This document shows positions 20,475 to 29,831 of a stretch of DNA of 64,000 nt, one piece after another. Made by a program: the position numbers and the translations under genes. The notes under the pieces were generated by a model. That model was not told the origin of the DNA. It saw only the letters and a program-made list of their open reading frames with translations, and made no database searches. The DNA comes from Cupriavidus necator (GTDB lineage Bacteria > Pseudomonadota > Gammaproteobacteria > Burkholderiales > Burkholderiaceae). Positions within the stretch are counted from its first letter, which is position 1; the number at the start of each line of letters is the position of its first letter. Location of the stretch: NCBI GenBank assembly GCA_022041995.1, contig CP074381.1, positions 1,674,001 through 1,738,000 on the forward strand. The letters are read 5' to 3'.

Positions 20475-20492
20475 TTGCCGATCGGTCGGCAA
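20475..20492. promoter_or_regulatory. Inverted repeat before gbcA
   Basis: TTGCCGA and TCGGCAA form perfect 7-bp arms around TCGG, starting two bases after the etfB stop and 34 bases before the gbcA ATG. There is no T tract, so it is more likely an operator, an mRNA processing hairpin or an attenuator than a terminator. Confidence 0.35.
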
Positions 20493-20525
20493 ACAAACAG
20501 AAAACAAGGAATCCGGAGCCAAACG

Positions 20526-21767
20526 ATGAAAGTATCGGCAGACATTCGTGCGCTGGTGGACCGGCGCAAGCAAGGCTACAGCCTCGAGGCGCCTTTCTAT
20601 CAGAGTGAAGAGATTTTCGCGCTCGATATGGAAGCGATCTTCCGCAAGCACTGGATCCACGTGGCGGTCGAGCCGGACGTGCCCGAGCCGGGCGACTACG
20701 TGACCGTCGAGCTCGGCCACGACTCGATCCTGATCGTGCGCGACGACGACATGCAGGTGCGTGCCTTCCATAACGTGTGCCGCCATCGCGGGGCGCGCCT
20801 GTGCAACGAGGACAAGGGAACGGTCGGCAATATCGTCTGCCCATATCACAGCTGGACCTACAACCTGAACGGCGACCTGATGTTCGCCGAGCACATGGGC
20901 GAGAAGTTCGACCGGTGCAAGCACAGCCTCAAGTCTGTCCATGTGCAGAACCTCGCGGGCCTGATCTTCGTCTGCCTGGCGGACGAGCCGCCCGCCGACT
21001 TCGCGGCGATGCGCGCCGCGATGGAGCCGTACCTGCTCCCGCACGACCTGCCGAATACGAAGATCGCCGCGCAGGTCGACATCATCGAAAAGGGCAACTG
21101 GAAGCTCACGATGGAGAACAACCGCGAGTGCTATCACTGCGTGGCGAACCATCCCGAGCTGACCGTCTCGCTATACGAGTACGGATTCGGCTATCAGCAC
21201 TCGCCGGCCAACGCCGAGGGCATGGCAGCGTTCGAGAGAACCTGCGTCGAGCGCGCGGCGCAGTGGGAAGCGCTGAATCTGCCGTCGTCCGAAATCGAGC
21301 GCCTGCTCGACACCACCGGCTTCCGTACGCAGCGCCTGCCGCTCGACCGCAGCGGCGAATCGCAGACGCTCGATGCGAAGGTCGCCTCGAAGAAGCTGCT
21401 CGGCAACTTCGCGCAGGCCGACCTGGGTGGGCTTTCGTTCTGGACGCAGCCGAACGCATGGCATCACTTCATGAGCGACCACATCGTCACGTTCTCGGTG
21501 ATTCCGCTGTCGGCCGGCGAAACGCTGGTGCGCACGAAGTGGCTCGTCCACAAGGATGCGCAGGAAGGTGTCGACTACGACGTGGAGAACCTGACGGCGG
21601 TGTGGAACGCGACCAACGACCAGGACCGCGTGCTCGTCGAGTATTCGCAGCGCGGCGCGGCAAGCAGCGCGTACGAGCCCGGCCCGTACTCGCCGTTCAC
21701 CGAAGGTCTCGTCGAGAAGTTCTCGGCCTGGTATATCCGCCGGCTCGCCGAGCAGATGGGCGCCTAG
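20526..21767 (+). CDS. gbcA: Glycine betaine monooxygenase, Rieske oxygenase subunit
   Basis: Rieske non-heme iron oxygenase of 413 residues that converts glycine betaine to dimethylglycine and formaldehyde. The Rieske ligands are Cys85 and His87 (VCRHRGARLC) and CPYHSW, spaced as usual. The mononuclear-iron domain has NNRECYHCVANHPEL. The start at 20526 (MKVSADIRALVDRRK) agrees with the family. It is followed after 21 bases by its reductase gbcB. Confidence 0.95.
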   Translation: MKVSADIRALVDRRKQGYSLEAPFYQSEEIFALDMEAIFRKHWIHVAVEPDVPEPGDYVTVELGHDSILIVRDDDMQVRAFHNVCRHRGARLCNEDKGTVGNIVCPYHSWTYNLNGDLMFAEHMGEKFDRCKHSLKSVHVQNLAGLIFVCLADEPPADFAAMRAAMEPYLLPHDLPNTKIAAQVDIIEKGNWKLTMENNRECYHCVANHPELTVSLYEYGFGYQHSPANAEGMAAFERTCVERAAQWEALNLPSSEIERLLDTTGFRTQRLPLDRSGESQTLDAKVASKKLLGNFAQADLGGLSFWTQPNAWHHFMSDHIVTFSVIPLSAGETLVRTKWLVHKDAQEGVDYDVENLTAVWNATNDQDRVLVEYSQRGAASSAYEPGPYSPFTEGLVEKFSAWYIRRLAEQMGA

Positions 21768-21788
21768 GCGAAAGCGAAGGAAGGGGAG

Positions 21789-22941
21789 ATGGAGATGATG
21801 CGCGATGCGGTCCAATTCGAGCCCGCCGACAGCCGGGTGACGCGTGCGGCGTTCTGGAGTGCGCTCCCTGAACGCTGGACGAGCGACGTCGAGGAGACGC
21901 TTGTGTGCTGCCACGTGCGGCAGGAAACGCACGACGTGAAGAGTTTCTTCTTCCATTCGCCGGAGGGCCGCGCGTTCGTGTTTGAGCCGGGGCAGTTCAT
22001 CACGCTGGAGCTCGAGATCGAGGGCGAGACGATCAACCGGTGCTACACGATTTCGTCGTCGCCCGCGCGGCCGCATACGCTCGCGATCACGGTCAAGCGG
22101 GTGCCGGGCGGCAAGGTGTCAAACTGGCTGCACGACAACTTGCGGCCGGGCGCACCGATCCGGGTGCTCGGCCCGGCCGGCGAGTTCACCTGCGCGCGGC
22201 ATCCGGCGCGCAAGTATCTGTTCCTGTCCGCGGCTCGGGTATCACGCCGTTGATGTCGATGAGCCGTGCACACCATGATCTCGGCGAGGATCGCGACATC
22301 GTGTTCGTGCACAGCGCGCGCACGCCGGACGACATCATCTTCGCGCGCGAGTTGGACCTGATCGCGTCAAACCACGCCAACTTCCGCACCTCTTTTGTGT
22401 GCGAGCGGGTTGGCGCGCGTACCAACTGGCCGGGCATAACGGGCTTTCTGTCGCTGCCGCTGCTGAAGCTGATCGCGCCGGACTTCATGGAGCGCCAGAT
22501 CTTTACGTGTGGGCCGGCGCCATACATGAAGGCGGTACGCGACCTGCTCGACGAGGCCGGTTTTGATCGCATGCGCTACCACGAGGAAAGCTTCTCGTTC
22601 GAGACGCTGACGGCCGAGGCCTCGGCCGACGTGCCGGTAGCCGGCACCGCACCGGCGACAAACGGCGATGCCGACACGGCCCAGTTCAGCGTCAGCTTCG
22701 CCAAGAGCCACCGCGAGATCCTCTGCAATTCGGGCAGCATGTACTCGACGCGGCGCGGCAATCGGGCGTGCGGCTGCCGGCGTCGTGCACCCAGGGCATG
22801 TGTGGCACCTGCAAGGTCAAGCTCGTGTCCGGCCAGGTCGAAATGAAGCACAACGGCGGCATCCGCCAGCGCGAGATCGACCAGGGGATGGTGTTGTTAT
22901 GCTGCAGCAAGCCTCTGTCGGATCTCATCATCGATAAGTAG
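21789..22941 (+). CDS. gbcB: Glycine betaine monooxygenase, ferredoxin reductase subunit, two one-base losses
   Basis: Reductase that feeds electrons to GbcA. It has an FAD domain (INRCYTISSSPARP), an NAD domain (IFTCGPAPYMKAVRDLLDEAG) and a C-terminal plant-type [2Fe-2S] ferredoxin (CTQGMCGTCKVKLVSG followed by LLCCSKPLSDLII). The frame breaks at 22232-22233, where LFLSA should continue GSGITPLMSMSRAHHD. It breaks again at about 22735, where ILCNSG should continue QHVLDAARQSGVRLPASC. Each needs one base. Repaired length is about 384 residues. All cofactor motifs survive. Confidence 0.92.
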
Positions 22942-23047
22942 GGCAGGCGCCTGCCACGCGGCTGGAGGTCGATGACGACTGTCGGGCCGCTCTCTCGACG
23001 ATTCTAAGTACACGGGGCGTTTCCGCTCCGGCCAATGGAGGTATGCC

Positions 23048-23911
23048 ATGAAGCTGCTTGCAAAGCTGTTTTTTACCGGCGCGGCGTCGGTGATGATGAC
23101 ATGGAGCGCGTTCGCGCTCGGGGATGCCAAACCAACCTTGAAGATAGGCTACGTCGAGGGTTGGGATGACAGCGTCGCGACGACCAACGTCGCTGCACGG
23201 ATCATCGAGAAGAAGCTGGGGTACCCGGTGCAGCTGGTGCCGCTCGCGGCGGGCGTCATGTGGCAGGGTGTCGCGCGCGGCGATCTCGATGCGACGCTGT
23301 CCGCCTGGCTGCCGGTTACGCAGGGCGCGTACTGGGACCAGTTCAAGACCAAGGTGGTCAATCTCGGCCCCAACTTCACCGAGGCAAGGATTGGCCTGAT
23401 CGTGCCGGCGTCCGTGAACGCGAAGAGCATCGACGATCTGAACGCGCAGAAGGCGAAGTTCGAAGGCCGCATCGTCGGCATAGATGCCGGCGCCGGCGTA
23501 ATGCGAAAGGCTTCTGAAGCGATCAAGAGCTACGGCCTCAGTTATTCGCTGATGCCCAGTTCGGGCAGTGCGATGACAGCGGAACTGGCGCGCGCGATGA
23601 ACGCGAACAAGCCTGTGATCGTGACGGGCTGGGCGCCGCACTGGATGTTCGCCAAATGGAAGCTGCGTTTCCTCGACGATCCGAAGAAGGTGTTCGGCGA
23701 TGCGGAGCACGTCGACAACATCGTGAACCCGGGTCTTGAGGCAAAGGCGAAGCCGGTCGTCGTCTTCCTGAAGAAATTCCAATGGAAGCTAGGCGAGATC
23801 GACAGCGTGATGCTGGCGATCCAGGGCGGCACGAAGCCAGACGCGGCCGCCGATGCGTGGATCGCCGCGAATGCGGAGCGCGTGAATGCGTGGATCGAGG
23901 GCGAGCGTTAA
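23048..23911 (+). CDS. Periplasmic glycine betaine/choline ABC transporter binding protein
   Basis: Substrate-binding protein of the OpuAC/ProX family, 287 residues, with an N-terminal signal peptide ending near SAFALG. The segments KIGYVEGWDDSVATTN and VTGWAPHWMFAKWKLRFLDD carry the tryptophan and other aromatic residues that form the cation-binding box for trimethylammonium groups. It resembles the betaine, choline or carnitine binders BetX/CbcX/CaiX, and the exact ligand cannot be read from the sequence. It follows gbcAB on the same strand. The cognate ATPase and permease lie at 25334-27380 beyond the oppositely oriented purU. Confidence 0.88.
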   Translation: MKLLAKLFFTGAASVMMTWSAFALGDAKPTLKIGYVEGWDDSVATTNVAARIIEKKLGYPVQLVPLAAGVMWQGVARGDLDATLSAWLPVTQGAYWDQFKTKVVNLGPNFTEARIGLIVPASVNAKSIDDLNAQKAKFEGRIVGIDAGAGVMRKASEAIKSYGLSYSLMPSSGSAMTAELARAMNANKPVIVTGWAPHWMFAKWKLRFLDDPKKVFGDAEHVDNIVNPGLEAKAKPVVVFLKKFQWKLGEIDSVMLAIQGGTKPDAAADAWIAANAERVNAWIEGER

Positions 23912-23939
23912 TTCGTCAAACGACACAGGAGACACCAGG

Positions 23940-23980
23940 CACCGGCCACGCTCGCATTGCGCGCGTGGCCGGTGTGCTTT
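23940..23980 (+). terminator. Terminator after the binding-protein gene
   Basis: CACCGGCCACGC (23940-23951) pairs perfectly with GCGTGGCCGGTG (23963-23974), followed by TGCTTT. It separates the plus-strand binding-protein gene from the converging purU. Confidence 0.75.
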
Positions 23981-23985
23981 AGGGC

Positions 23986-24857
23986 TTACTGAAACACGAC
24001 CGTCCGGTCTCCATTCAGGAACACCCGTCGCTCAATGAAGGCCTTGACGGCGCGCGCGAGCGTGATGCATTCGACGTCGCGTCCGACAGCGAGCAGTTGC
24101 TCTGGCCGGTACGAATGATCGACGCGCTCGACGGCCTGCTCGATGATCGGACCTTCGTCGAGATCGTCGGTGACGAAATGCGCGGTCGCGCCGATCAGCT
24201 TGACGCCGCGCGCATGCGCCTGGTGATACGGCTTCGCACCCTTGAAGCCAGGCAGGAAAGAGTGGTGAATGTTGATCGCGCGATGGGCGAGCCTTCCGCT
24301 GGTGTCGGGGGACAACACCTGCATGTAGCGGGCGAGGATCACCAGTTCCGCGCCGCTCGACTCGAACAGGTCGAGCCACTGCGCTTCCTGTTTTGCCTTC
24401 GTCTCTGGCGTGATCGGGAAATGCCGGAACGGGAGATCATGCTGCCGGGCGAGCGGTTCCAGGTCGGGATGGTTCGAGGCGATCCCGACGATGTCCATCT
24501 TCAACTCGCCCATTCGCCAGCGGAACAGCAGGTCCGCAAGGCAATGTTCGAGCTTCGACACCATGATCAGAACCTTCGGGCGCGCGAGCGCGTCATAGAT
24601 CGCCCATTGCATGCCGAAGCGGTCCGCTATCGGCGTGAATTCCTGCCGCAGTACGTCGACGACAAGCGCTTCTGAATGCGTCGGATGAAATACACAGCGC
24701 AGGAAGAAGCGGTTGCTCAGGTCGTCATCGAAGACGGTCAGCTCGTCGATGTAGCAGCGGTGCCGCTCGAGCAAGCCGACGACCGCGGCCACCTGGCCTG
24801 GCGCGCTGGGGCACGCCAGCGTGAGAACGAATGGTTGTGAGCGGGCATGGCGTCCAT
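23986..24857 (-). CDS. purU: Formyltetrahydrofolate deformylase, probable one-base loss near the start
   Basis: PurU hydrolyses 10-formyl-THF to formate and THF and so recycles the folate loaded by betaine-derived one-carbon units. An N-terminal ACT domain (LTLACPSAPGQVAAVVGLLE) is followed by the formyltransferase-fold domain with INIHHSFLPGFKGAKPYHQA and GATAHFVTDDLDEGPIIEQ. The only well-placed start is ATG at 24857 with AAAGGA upstream, but that frame must shift by one base near 24832-24837 to join the conserved region. The repaired protein has about 290 residues. It is divergent from the transporter genes. Confidence 0.88.
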
Positions 24858-25333
24858 TGGATTCCTTTCTTGGGGTGGTGTGGCGGGCGGGCGCGTTGCG
24901 CGCCTGCGCGGGCCATGCGCGAAGTAAAGCAGGCTGCATGGCAGGCCGGATAGAACCGAAGCGCCGCGTGGCTGGTATCGGCGCGCCAACGCACGGTGCT
25001 ACCCGATGCCGGTGTCTTCAGCAAGGTCGCGCGGGCGGGTCGCAATCGATCCATTCGGCGTCGCTTGCGCACAAGCCGGGCCGGACCATCGGTTGCCATG
25101 GTTGGCGGTGTCGCATTTATGCAAGCCCTTGTCGGAATTCATCGGCAGGAGAGGGCCTTTTCTGGCAACTATGTAGGTGATCGCACCGTTTCTGTTTGTG
25201 ATGCGACGAACCGAATTTGCCAAGGTATTCCAGGGAAGAAGTAGCAATGCACCGCCAGCGCCTTTCGGATACAAGGAAGTCGCCGGTATGCCATATGACG
25301 TATGAGTCCCCGCAGGACCAGGAGAAGGTTTCG
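24858..25333. promoter_or_regulatory. Promoter region between purU and the transporter ATPase gene
   Basis: A 476-bp divergent intergenic stretch. It holds the regulator-type site at 25109-25135. The ATPase frame is open upstream to about 25217, with a possible alternative ATG at 25247. No other coding sequence was recognised. Confidence 0.5.
25109..25135 (+). promoter_or_regulatory. Candidate AraC-type site upstream of the transporter operon
   Basis: TGTCGC at 25109-25114 and TGTCGG at 25130-25135, 21 bp apart, with ATTTATGCAAGCCCT between them. This is the same hexamer spacing and TGCAAGC centre as upstream of fdhA. It lies about 200 bases before the ATPase start. Confidence 0.5.
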
Positions 25334-26491
25334 ATGGATAGTCCCAAGGTCGTGGTCGAAGGTCTGTGCAAGGTATTTGGAAGCAATCCGCAACAGGCGC
25401 TCGACATGCTCGCCGCCGGTTCGACGAAGGACGAAGTGTTCAGGCGGACCGGCCAGGTCGTCGGCGTGCATAACGTGTCGTTCGACGTCAATGAGGGCGA
25501 GATTTTCGTGCTGATGGGCCTGTCCGGCTCCGGCAAGTCGACGTTGATCCGTCTCGTGAACCGGCTTGTCGAGCCGACAGCCGGGAAGGTGCTGATCGGT
25601 GGCCGCGATGTGGCCGCCGTGAGCCGCTCGGAACTGATCGCGCTTCGTCGCAAGGACATGAGCATGGTGTTCCAGTCGTTCGCGCTGATGCCACAGCGCA
25701 CCGTGCTGTCAAACGCCGGGTTCGGGCTCGAGGTCGCCGGCGTCGGCCGGACCGAGCGTGAGCGCAGGGCGATGGATGTGCTTGAGCAGGTCGGGCTCTC
25801 GACGTTTGCGCAGAAGCTGCCGCGCGAGTTGTCGGGGGGCATGCAGCAGCGCGTCGGCCTTGCGCGGGCCCTTGCGGTCAACCCGTCGCTGATGATCATG
25901 GACGAAGCGTTTTCCGCGCTCGATCCGCTCAAGCGCAAGGAAATGCAGAACGTGCTGCTGCAGCTACAGAAGGAGTCTCGCCGCACGATCATGTTCGTGT
26001 CGCACGATCTGGAGGAAGCGTTGCGCATCGGCAGCCGGATCGCGATCATGGAAGGTGGCCGCCTGGTTCAGGTTGGGACGCCGCAGGAAATCATTGCGAA
26101 GCCAGCCGACGACTACGTCCGCACGTTCTTCGACGGCATCGACACCAGCCGCTACCTGACTGCCGGCGACCTGATGCAGACGGACGCCGTGCCGGTCGTG
26201 TCAAAGCTCGATACGCCAGACATTGCCGCGATGCTGAACGGCCAGGCCGGATGTGCCTTTGTGCTCGATGCCCAACGCAAGCTTCGAGGCTGCGTCATGC
26301 GCGATGCGGCGGCGAGCGTGCGGCCCATCGAAAGCATCCGGCGCGATGCGTCGCTTGAACACGTTGTCGAGCGTGTCGTGGCGAGCCCGAACGCGCTGCC
26401 AGTCGTCGACGACAACGGTTGCTACTGCGGCTCGGTCGACCGTGCCGTCATCCTGAAAGCCATCACGCACCTGCGAGGTCACCATGTCTGA
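25334..26491 (+). CDS. Glycine betaine/choline ABC transporter ATPase (ProV/OpuAA type)
   Basis: ATPase of a quaternary-amine ABC importer, 385 residues from the ATG at 25334, which has GGAGAAGG six bases upstream. Walker A GLSGSGKST lies near residue 62, the signature LSGGMQQRVGLARAL follows, and Walker B is LMIMDEAFSALDP. The family-specific N-terminus LCKVFG and the C-terminal pair of CBS-like segments (ending near RDAAASVRP and VVDDNGCYCGSVDR) are present. The permease start overlaps its end by 8 bases. Confidence 0.92.
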   Translation: MDSPKVVVEGLCKVFGSNPQQALDMLAAGSTKDEVFRRTGQVVGVHNVSFDVNEGEIFVLMGLSGSGKSTLIRLVNRLVEPTAGKVLIGGRDVAAVSRSELIALRRKDMSMVFQSFALMPQRTVLSNAGFGLEVAGVGRTERERRAMDVLEQVGLSTFAQKLPRELSGGMQQRVGLARALAVNPSLMIMDEAFSALDPLKRKEMQNVLLQLQKESRRTIMFVSHDLEEALRIGSRIAIMEGGRLVQVGTPQEIIAKPADDYVRTFFDGIDTSRYLTAGDLMQTDAVPVVSKLDTPDIAAMLNGQAGCAFVLDAQRKLRGCVMRDAAASVRPIESIRRDASLEHVVERVVASPNALPVVDDNGCYCGSVDRAVILKAITHLRGHHV

Positions 26492-27380
26492 AATCCTTCC
26501 GCTCGGCCACTGGGTCGACCAGTCCGTCCATTACCTTCTAGATCACGACGCGGCCACGTTCGACGCGGTCGGTCGAGCGATCGAGGGGCTCGCCGCAATG
26601 ATCGAGCGGAGCCTGCAGGCGGTGCCGATGTGGCTGATGATGGCGTTCTTCATTGGCATCGGACTCTGGCGCGTCGGCTGGCGCTTTGCGATCTTCACGG
26701 CCGCATCGCTGTTCGTGATCTTCGCCACGGGATTCTGGGATCAGACCGTGATTACGCTGGGCCTCACGCTGTCGTCGACGATCATCAGTCTGATCCTTGG
26801 CGTTCCGCTCGGCATCTGGGCGGCGAAGAGCCGGGTGGTTGCGGCCATCGTGCGCCCGATCCTTGACCTCATGCAGACGATGCCGGCCTTTGTCTACCTG
26901 ATTCCTGCCGCGATGCTGTTCGGACTGGGTCGCGTGCCGGGTATCCTGTCGACCGTGATATTTGCGATGCCGCCCGCGGTGCGCCTGACCAGCCTTGGGA
27001 TTCGCCAGGTGAACATGGAGATCGTCGAAGCCGGCTATGCGTTTGGCTGCACGCCGTGGCAGTTGCTGTACAAGGTGCAGTTCCCCAACGCGCTGCCGTC
27101 GATCATGCAAGGCGTCAACCAGACCATCATGATGGCGCTGTCGATGGTGATCATTGCATCGATGGTAGGCGCGGGCGGCCTGGGCAACGAGGTGCTAGCG
27201 AGCATCCAGCGGCTCGACATCGGCCTGGGCTTCGAAAGCGGCCTGTCGGTGGTGCTGCTGGCGATTGTCCTGGACCGCATTACGGAGAGCTTTGGGCGTG
27301 CACCGGGTACCGCGAAGGCGCCGCTGTTCTCGGGGCTCAGGCAGCTGTTCAGTGCCAAGACGGCGACGGCCCACGCCTGA
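26484..27380 (+). CDS. Glycine betaine/choline ABC transporter permease (ProW type)
   Basis: Inner-membrane permease of 298 residues with about seven hydrophobic segments. The binding-protein-dependent transport motif is seen at EAGYAFGCTPWQLLYKVQFP, following LDLMQTMPAFVYLIPAAMLF. It overlaps the ATPase gene and is followed 31 bases later by an AraC-type regulator, so the three probably form one transcript. Confidence 0.92.
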   Translation: MSEILPLGHWVDQSVHYLLDHDAATFDAVGRAIEGLAAMIERSLQAVPMWLMMAFFIGIGLWRVGWRFAIFTAASLFVIFATGFWDQTVITLGLTLSSTIISLILGVPLGIWAAKSRVVAAIVRPILDLMQTMPAFVYLIPAAMLFGLGRVPGILSTVIFAMPPAVRLTSLGIRQVNMEIVEAGYAFGCTPWQLLYKVQFPNALPSIMQGVNQTIMMALSMVIIASMVGAGGLGNEVLASIQRLDIGLGFESGLSVVLLAIVLDRITESFGRAPGTAKAPLFSGLRQLFSAKTATAHA

Positions 27381-27411
27381 TTCCGGCTCAGCCGTTCGCC
27401 AGGAGAGCGAT

Positions 27412-28407
27412 GTGAGGTCCGTTGCCGCCGCGCTGGCTCACAGCGCTCCACCGCCGATGTCGACGCTCGCGCATTTCGGCTTCCTGACGTTGCCCGATTT
27501 CTCGATGATCGCATTCTCGAGCGCGGTCGAAGTGCTGCGGATGGCGAACTATGTCGGGCGAGCCGACCATTACACGTGGTCGATTTATTCCGCACAAGGC
27601 GAGCCGGTGCGGGCGAGCAATGGCATCGCGGTGCGGCCGACGCGAGCGCTCGATGCCTCGGAATTGCCCGACGTGATGATCGTCTGCGGCGGCATCCGCA
27701 TCCGCGATGCCGTCGACGATGGCACGCGCATGATGCTTGCGCGACTCGCCGGGCAGAACATGCCGCTCGGCGGCATTTGCACGGGTGCCTACGCGCTGAT
27801 GTCGAGCAGTCTGCTCGACGGTTACCGCTGCGCCGTGCATTGGGAGAACCGGTCCGCGCTGCACCACGAGTTTCCGCTGGTGCAATTCGCCGACGAACTG
27901 TTCGTCATCGACCGGGACCGGCTTACCTGCACGGGCGGCACAGCACCGATCGACATGATGCTGAATCTCGTCGGCCTGCGTTTTGGCCAGCAAATGGCCG
28001 CGCAGGTCTCCGAACAGTTTATTCTCGAGCGGATCCGTGGCGCGACCGATCCGCAGCCGATCCCGGTCGACGCACGGGTTGGCCTCTCGCGGGCGGAGCT
28101 GATCGAGGTCGTGCGGCTGATGGAGGCGAATATTGAGGAGCCGCTGTCGCTGGACGAGCTGGCGCGGCTCGTTCAGCTGTCGCAGCGGCATCTGCAGCGG
28201 ATCTTCAAGTTCTATCTGAACGTGTCGCCGACCCACCACTACCTGACCCTGCGCCTGAAGCGCGCGCGCGAGCTGCTGCGCACGACCAACGCGTCAATTG
28301 CCCGTGTCACGGCCGTCTGCGGCTTCCATTCGCCTTGCCACTTCAGCAAGGCGTACCGCGCCCAGTTCGGTCATGCGCCCAGCCACGAACGCCGACCGAC
28401 GCGATGA
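27412..28407 (+). CDS. Second GbdR/GlxA-type AraC-family regulator
   Basis: A 331-residue paralogue of the regulator at 10085, with the same DJ-1-like sensor (FSMIAFSSAVEVLRMANYVG; GGICTGAYALMSSSLLDGY) and AraC HTH pair (LARLVQLSQRHLQRIFKFYLN; CGFHSPCHFSKAYRAQFG). The GTG start at 27412 is preceded by AGGAGAG at 27401. It is probably cotranscribed with the transporter. In Pseudomonas the related regulators GbdR, SouR and CdhR respond to betaine, sarcosine and carnitine. Which ligand this one senses is unknown. Confidence 0.87.
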   Translation: MRSVAAALAHSAPPPMSTLAHFGFLTLPDFSMIAFSSAVEVLRMANYVGRADHYTWSIYSAQGEPVRASNGIAVRPTRALDASELPDVMIVCGGIRIRDAVDDGTRMMLARLAGQNMPLGGICTGAYALMSSSLLDGYRCAVHWENRSALHHEFPLVQFADELFVIDRDRLTCTGGTAPIDMMLNLVGLRFGQQMAAQVSEQFILERIRGATDPQPIPVDARVGLSRAELIEVVRLMEANIEEPLSLDELARLVQLSQRHLQRIFKFYLNVSPTHHYLTLRLKRARELLRTTNASIARVTAVCGFHSPCHFSKAYRAQFGHAPSHERRPTR

Positions 28408-28496
28408 TCGCCGGCGGGGCACGAAGCGCTCGCCAGGGGCCCAGGCCCGCACAATGCGCGATATTGCGCCAGCTTGACTACTGACCTTGACATCCC

Positions 28497-29648
28497 ATGA
28501 GCCAGACGATCCTGCACCCATTGCGCACCCCACTGTATGAGCGTCACCGTTTCATCCGCGCCCGCATGGCAGATGTTGGTGACTGGAATATGCCGATTGC
28601 CTATGGATCCCAGATCGAGGAGCACCACACCGTGCGGGCGGATGCCGCCATGTTTGACTTCTCGCACATGTGCGTGATCGACATACACGGGGCGGATGCT
28701 CGAATGTTTCTCCGCAAGCTGCTTGCCAACGACATCGGCAAACTGCGATCGCCTGGAAAAGCGCTCTATTCATGCATGCTTAACAGGGAAGGCGGAGTGA
28801 TCGATGACCTTGTCGTTTACTACCTGGACGATGAATGCTTCCGTATGGTCTTGAACGCGCACGCTGCCAGCCGCGACATTGAATGGATCCGGTCACAGAT
28901 CGTTGAGACCCAAAGCTCGGTGACCCTGGTCGCGCGGCGCCAGGATATGGTTAGCGGCGATGTGGAGGCGCTGGCAATGATCGCCGTGCACGGTCCCAAT
29001 GCTCGGGAAAAGGTATTTCGAGCCATTCCGTCAACGCGCGCCGCTGACAAGGTGAAGCCGTTCAACTCCATCATCGTGCACGACTCCGCAGTGGGCGAAC
29101 TGATGCTGGCACGAACGGGGAAGACCGGCGAGGACGGCTTCGAAATGATGGTGCTGGCAAAGCATGCTGTTCAGGTATGGGACATGCTGAGGTCGGCCGG
29201 CATCTCTGCAGCAGGCCTCGACGCATGGGAGACCCTTCGGCTCGAAGCAGGCATGCACCTGAATGGGCTGGACATGGACCCACAGACCTCGCCCTTCGAC
29301 GTCGGCTTGGGCTGGAGTGTTGATCTGGGGCTGGAGCGCGACTTTGTCGGCAAAGCAGCGCTACGTGCCCGCCGCCAAGATTGGCAGTTCGTCGGGCTCG
29401 CTTTCGAAGGAAGCGCCGCGGTCGCCCGCACGCAGAGTCCGGTGATGAGCCTCGAAGGGGAAAAGATTGGGAAGGTCACCAGCGGAACCTACAGTCCGAC
29501 GCTTCAAATCGCCATCGCTTTGGCTCTGATTACCCCAGACATCAAGGTCGGCTCGTATGTGAGTGTTGAGGTCTACAACAAGAGAATCTCCGCGAAAGTC
29601 GTTCGTCCACCTTTCGTACGGGACGGAAGCCCAGTGCGGGAACAATAG
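28497..29648 (+). CDS. GcvT-like aminomethyltransferase, stand-alone
   Basis: A 383-residue protein of the glycine-cleavage T-protein family, which moves a methylene or methyl group to THF. Recognisable segments are MFDFSHMCVIDIHGADA, GGVIDDLVVYYL, LEAGMHLNGLDM and GKVTSGTYSPTLQIAIALAL. No gcvH or gcvP lies nearby, so it is not part of a standard glycine cleavage operon. Substitution of another methylamine substrate is possible given the upstream betaine genes. The sequence looks somewhat less GC-rich than the genes to its left. No strong ribosome site was found. Confidence 0.85.
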   Translation: MSQTILHPLRTPLYERHRFIRARMADVGDWNMPIAYGSQIEEHHTVRADAAMFDFSHMCVIDIHGADARMFLRKLLANDIGKLRSPGKALYSCMLNREGGVIDDLVVYYLDDECFRMVLNAHAASRDIEWIRSQIVETQSSVTLVARRQDMVSGDVEALAMIAVHGPNAREKVFRAIPSTRAADKVKPFNSIIVHDSAVGELMLARTGKTGEDGFEMMVLAKHAVQVWDMLRSAGISAAGLDAWETLRLEAGMHLNGLDMDPQTSPFDVGLGWSVDLGLERDFVGKAALRARRQDWQFVGLAFEGSAAVARTQSPVMSLEGEKIGKVTSGTYSPTLQIAIALALITPDIKVGSYVSVEVYNKRISAKVVRPPFVRDGSPVREQ

Positions 29649-29831
29649 GGCGGCTTTTGGCAACCTCTCTGGCAGAGGTCGTGCTGACGCATTCCACCAG
29701 GCCATTTGTCGCGGGCGGAATCTGCCTTCGGACAGTCCGGGTTGCCGGACCACCAGAAGCATCGCTTTGTCTGGAGTACGGCTAAAACAGCCACAGACCT
29801 GACCCGCCCGAGAATCACGTTACGAACGCTT

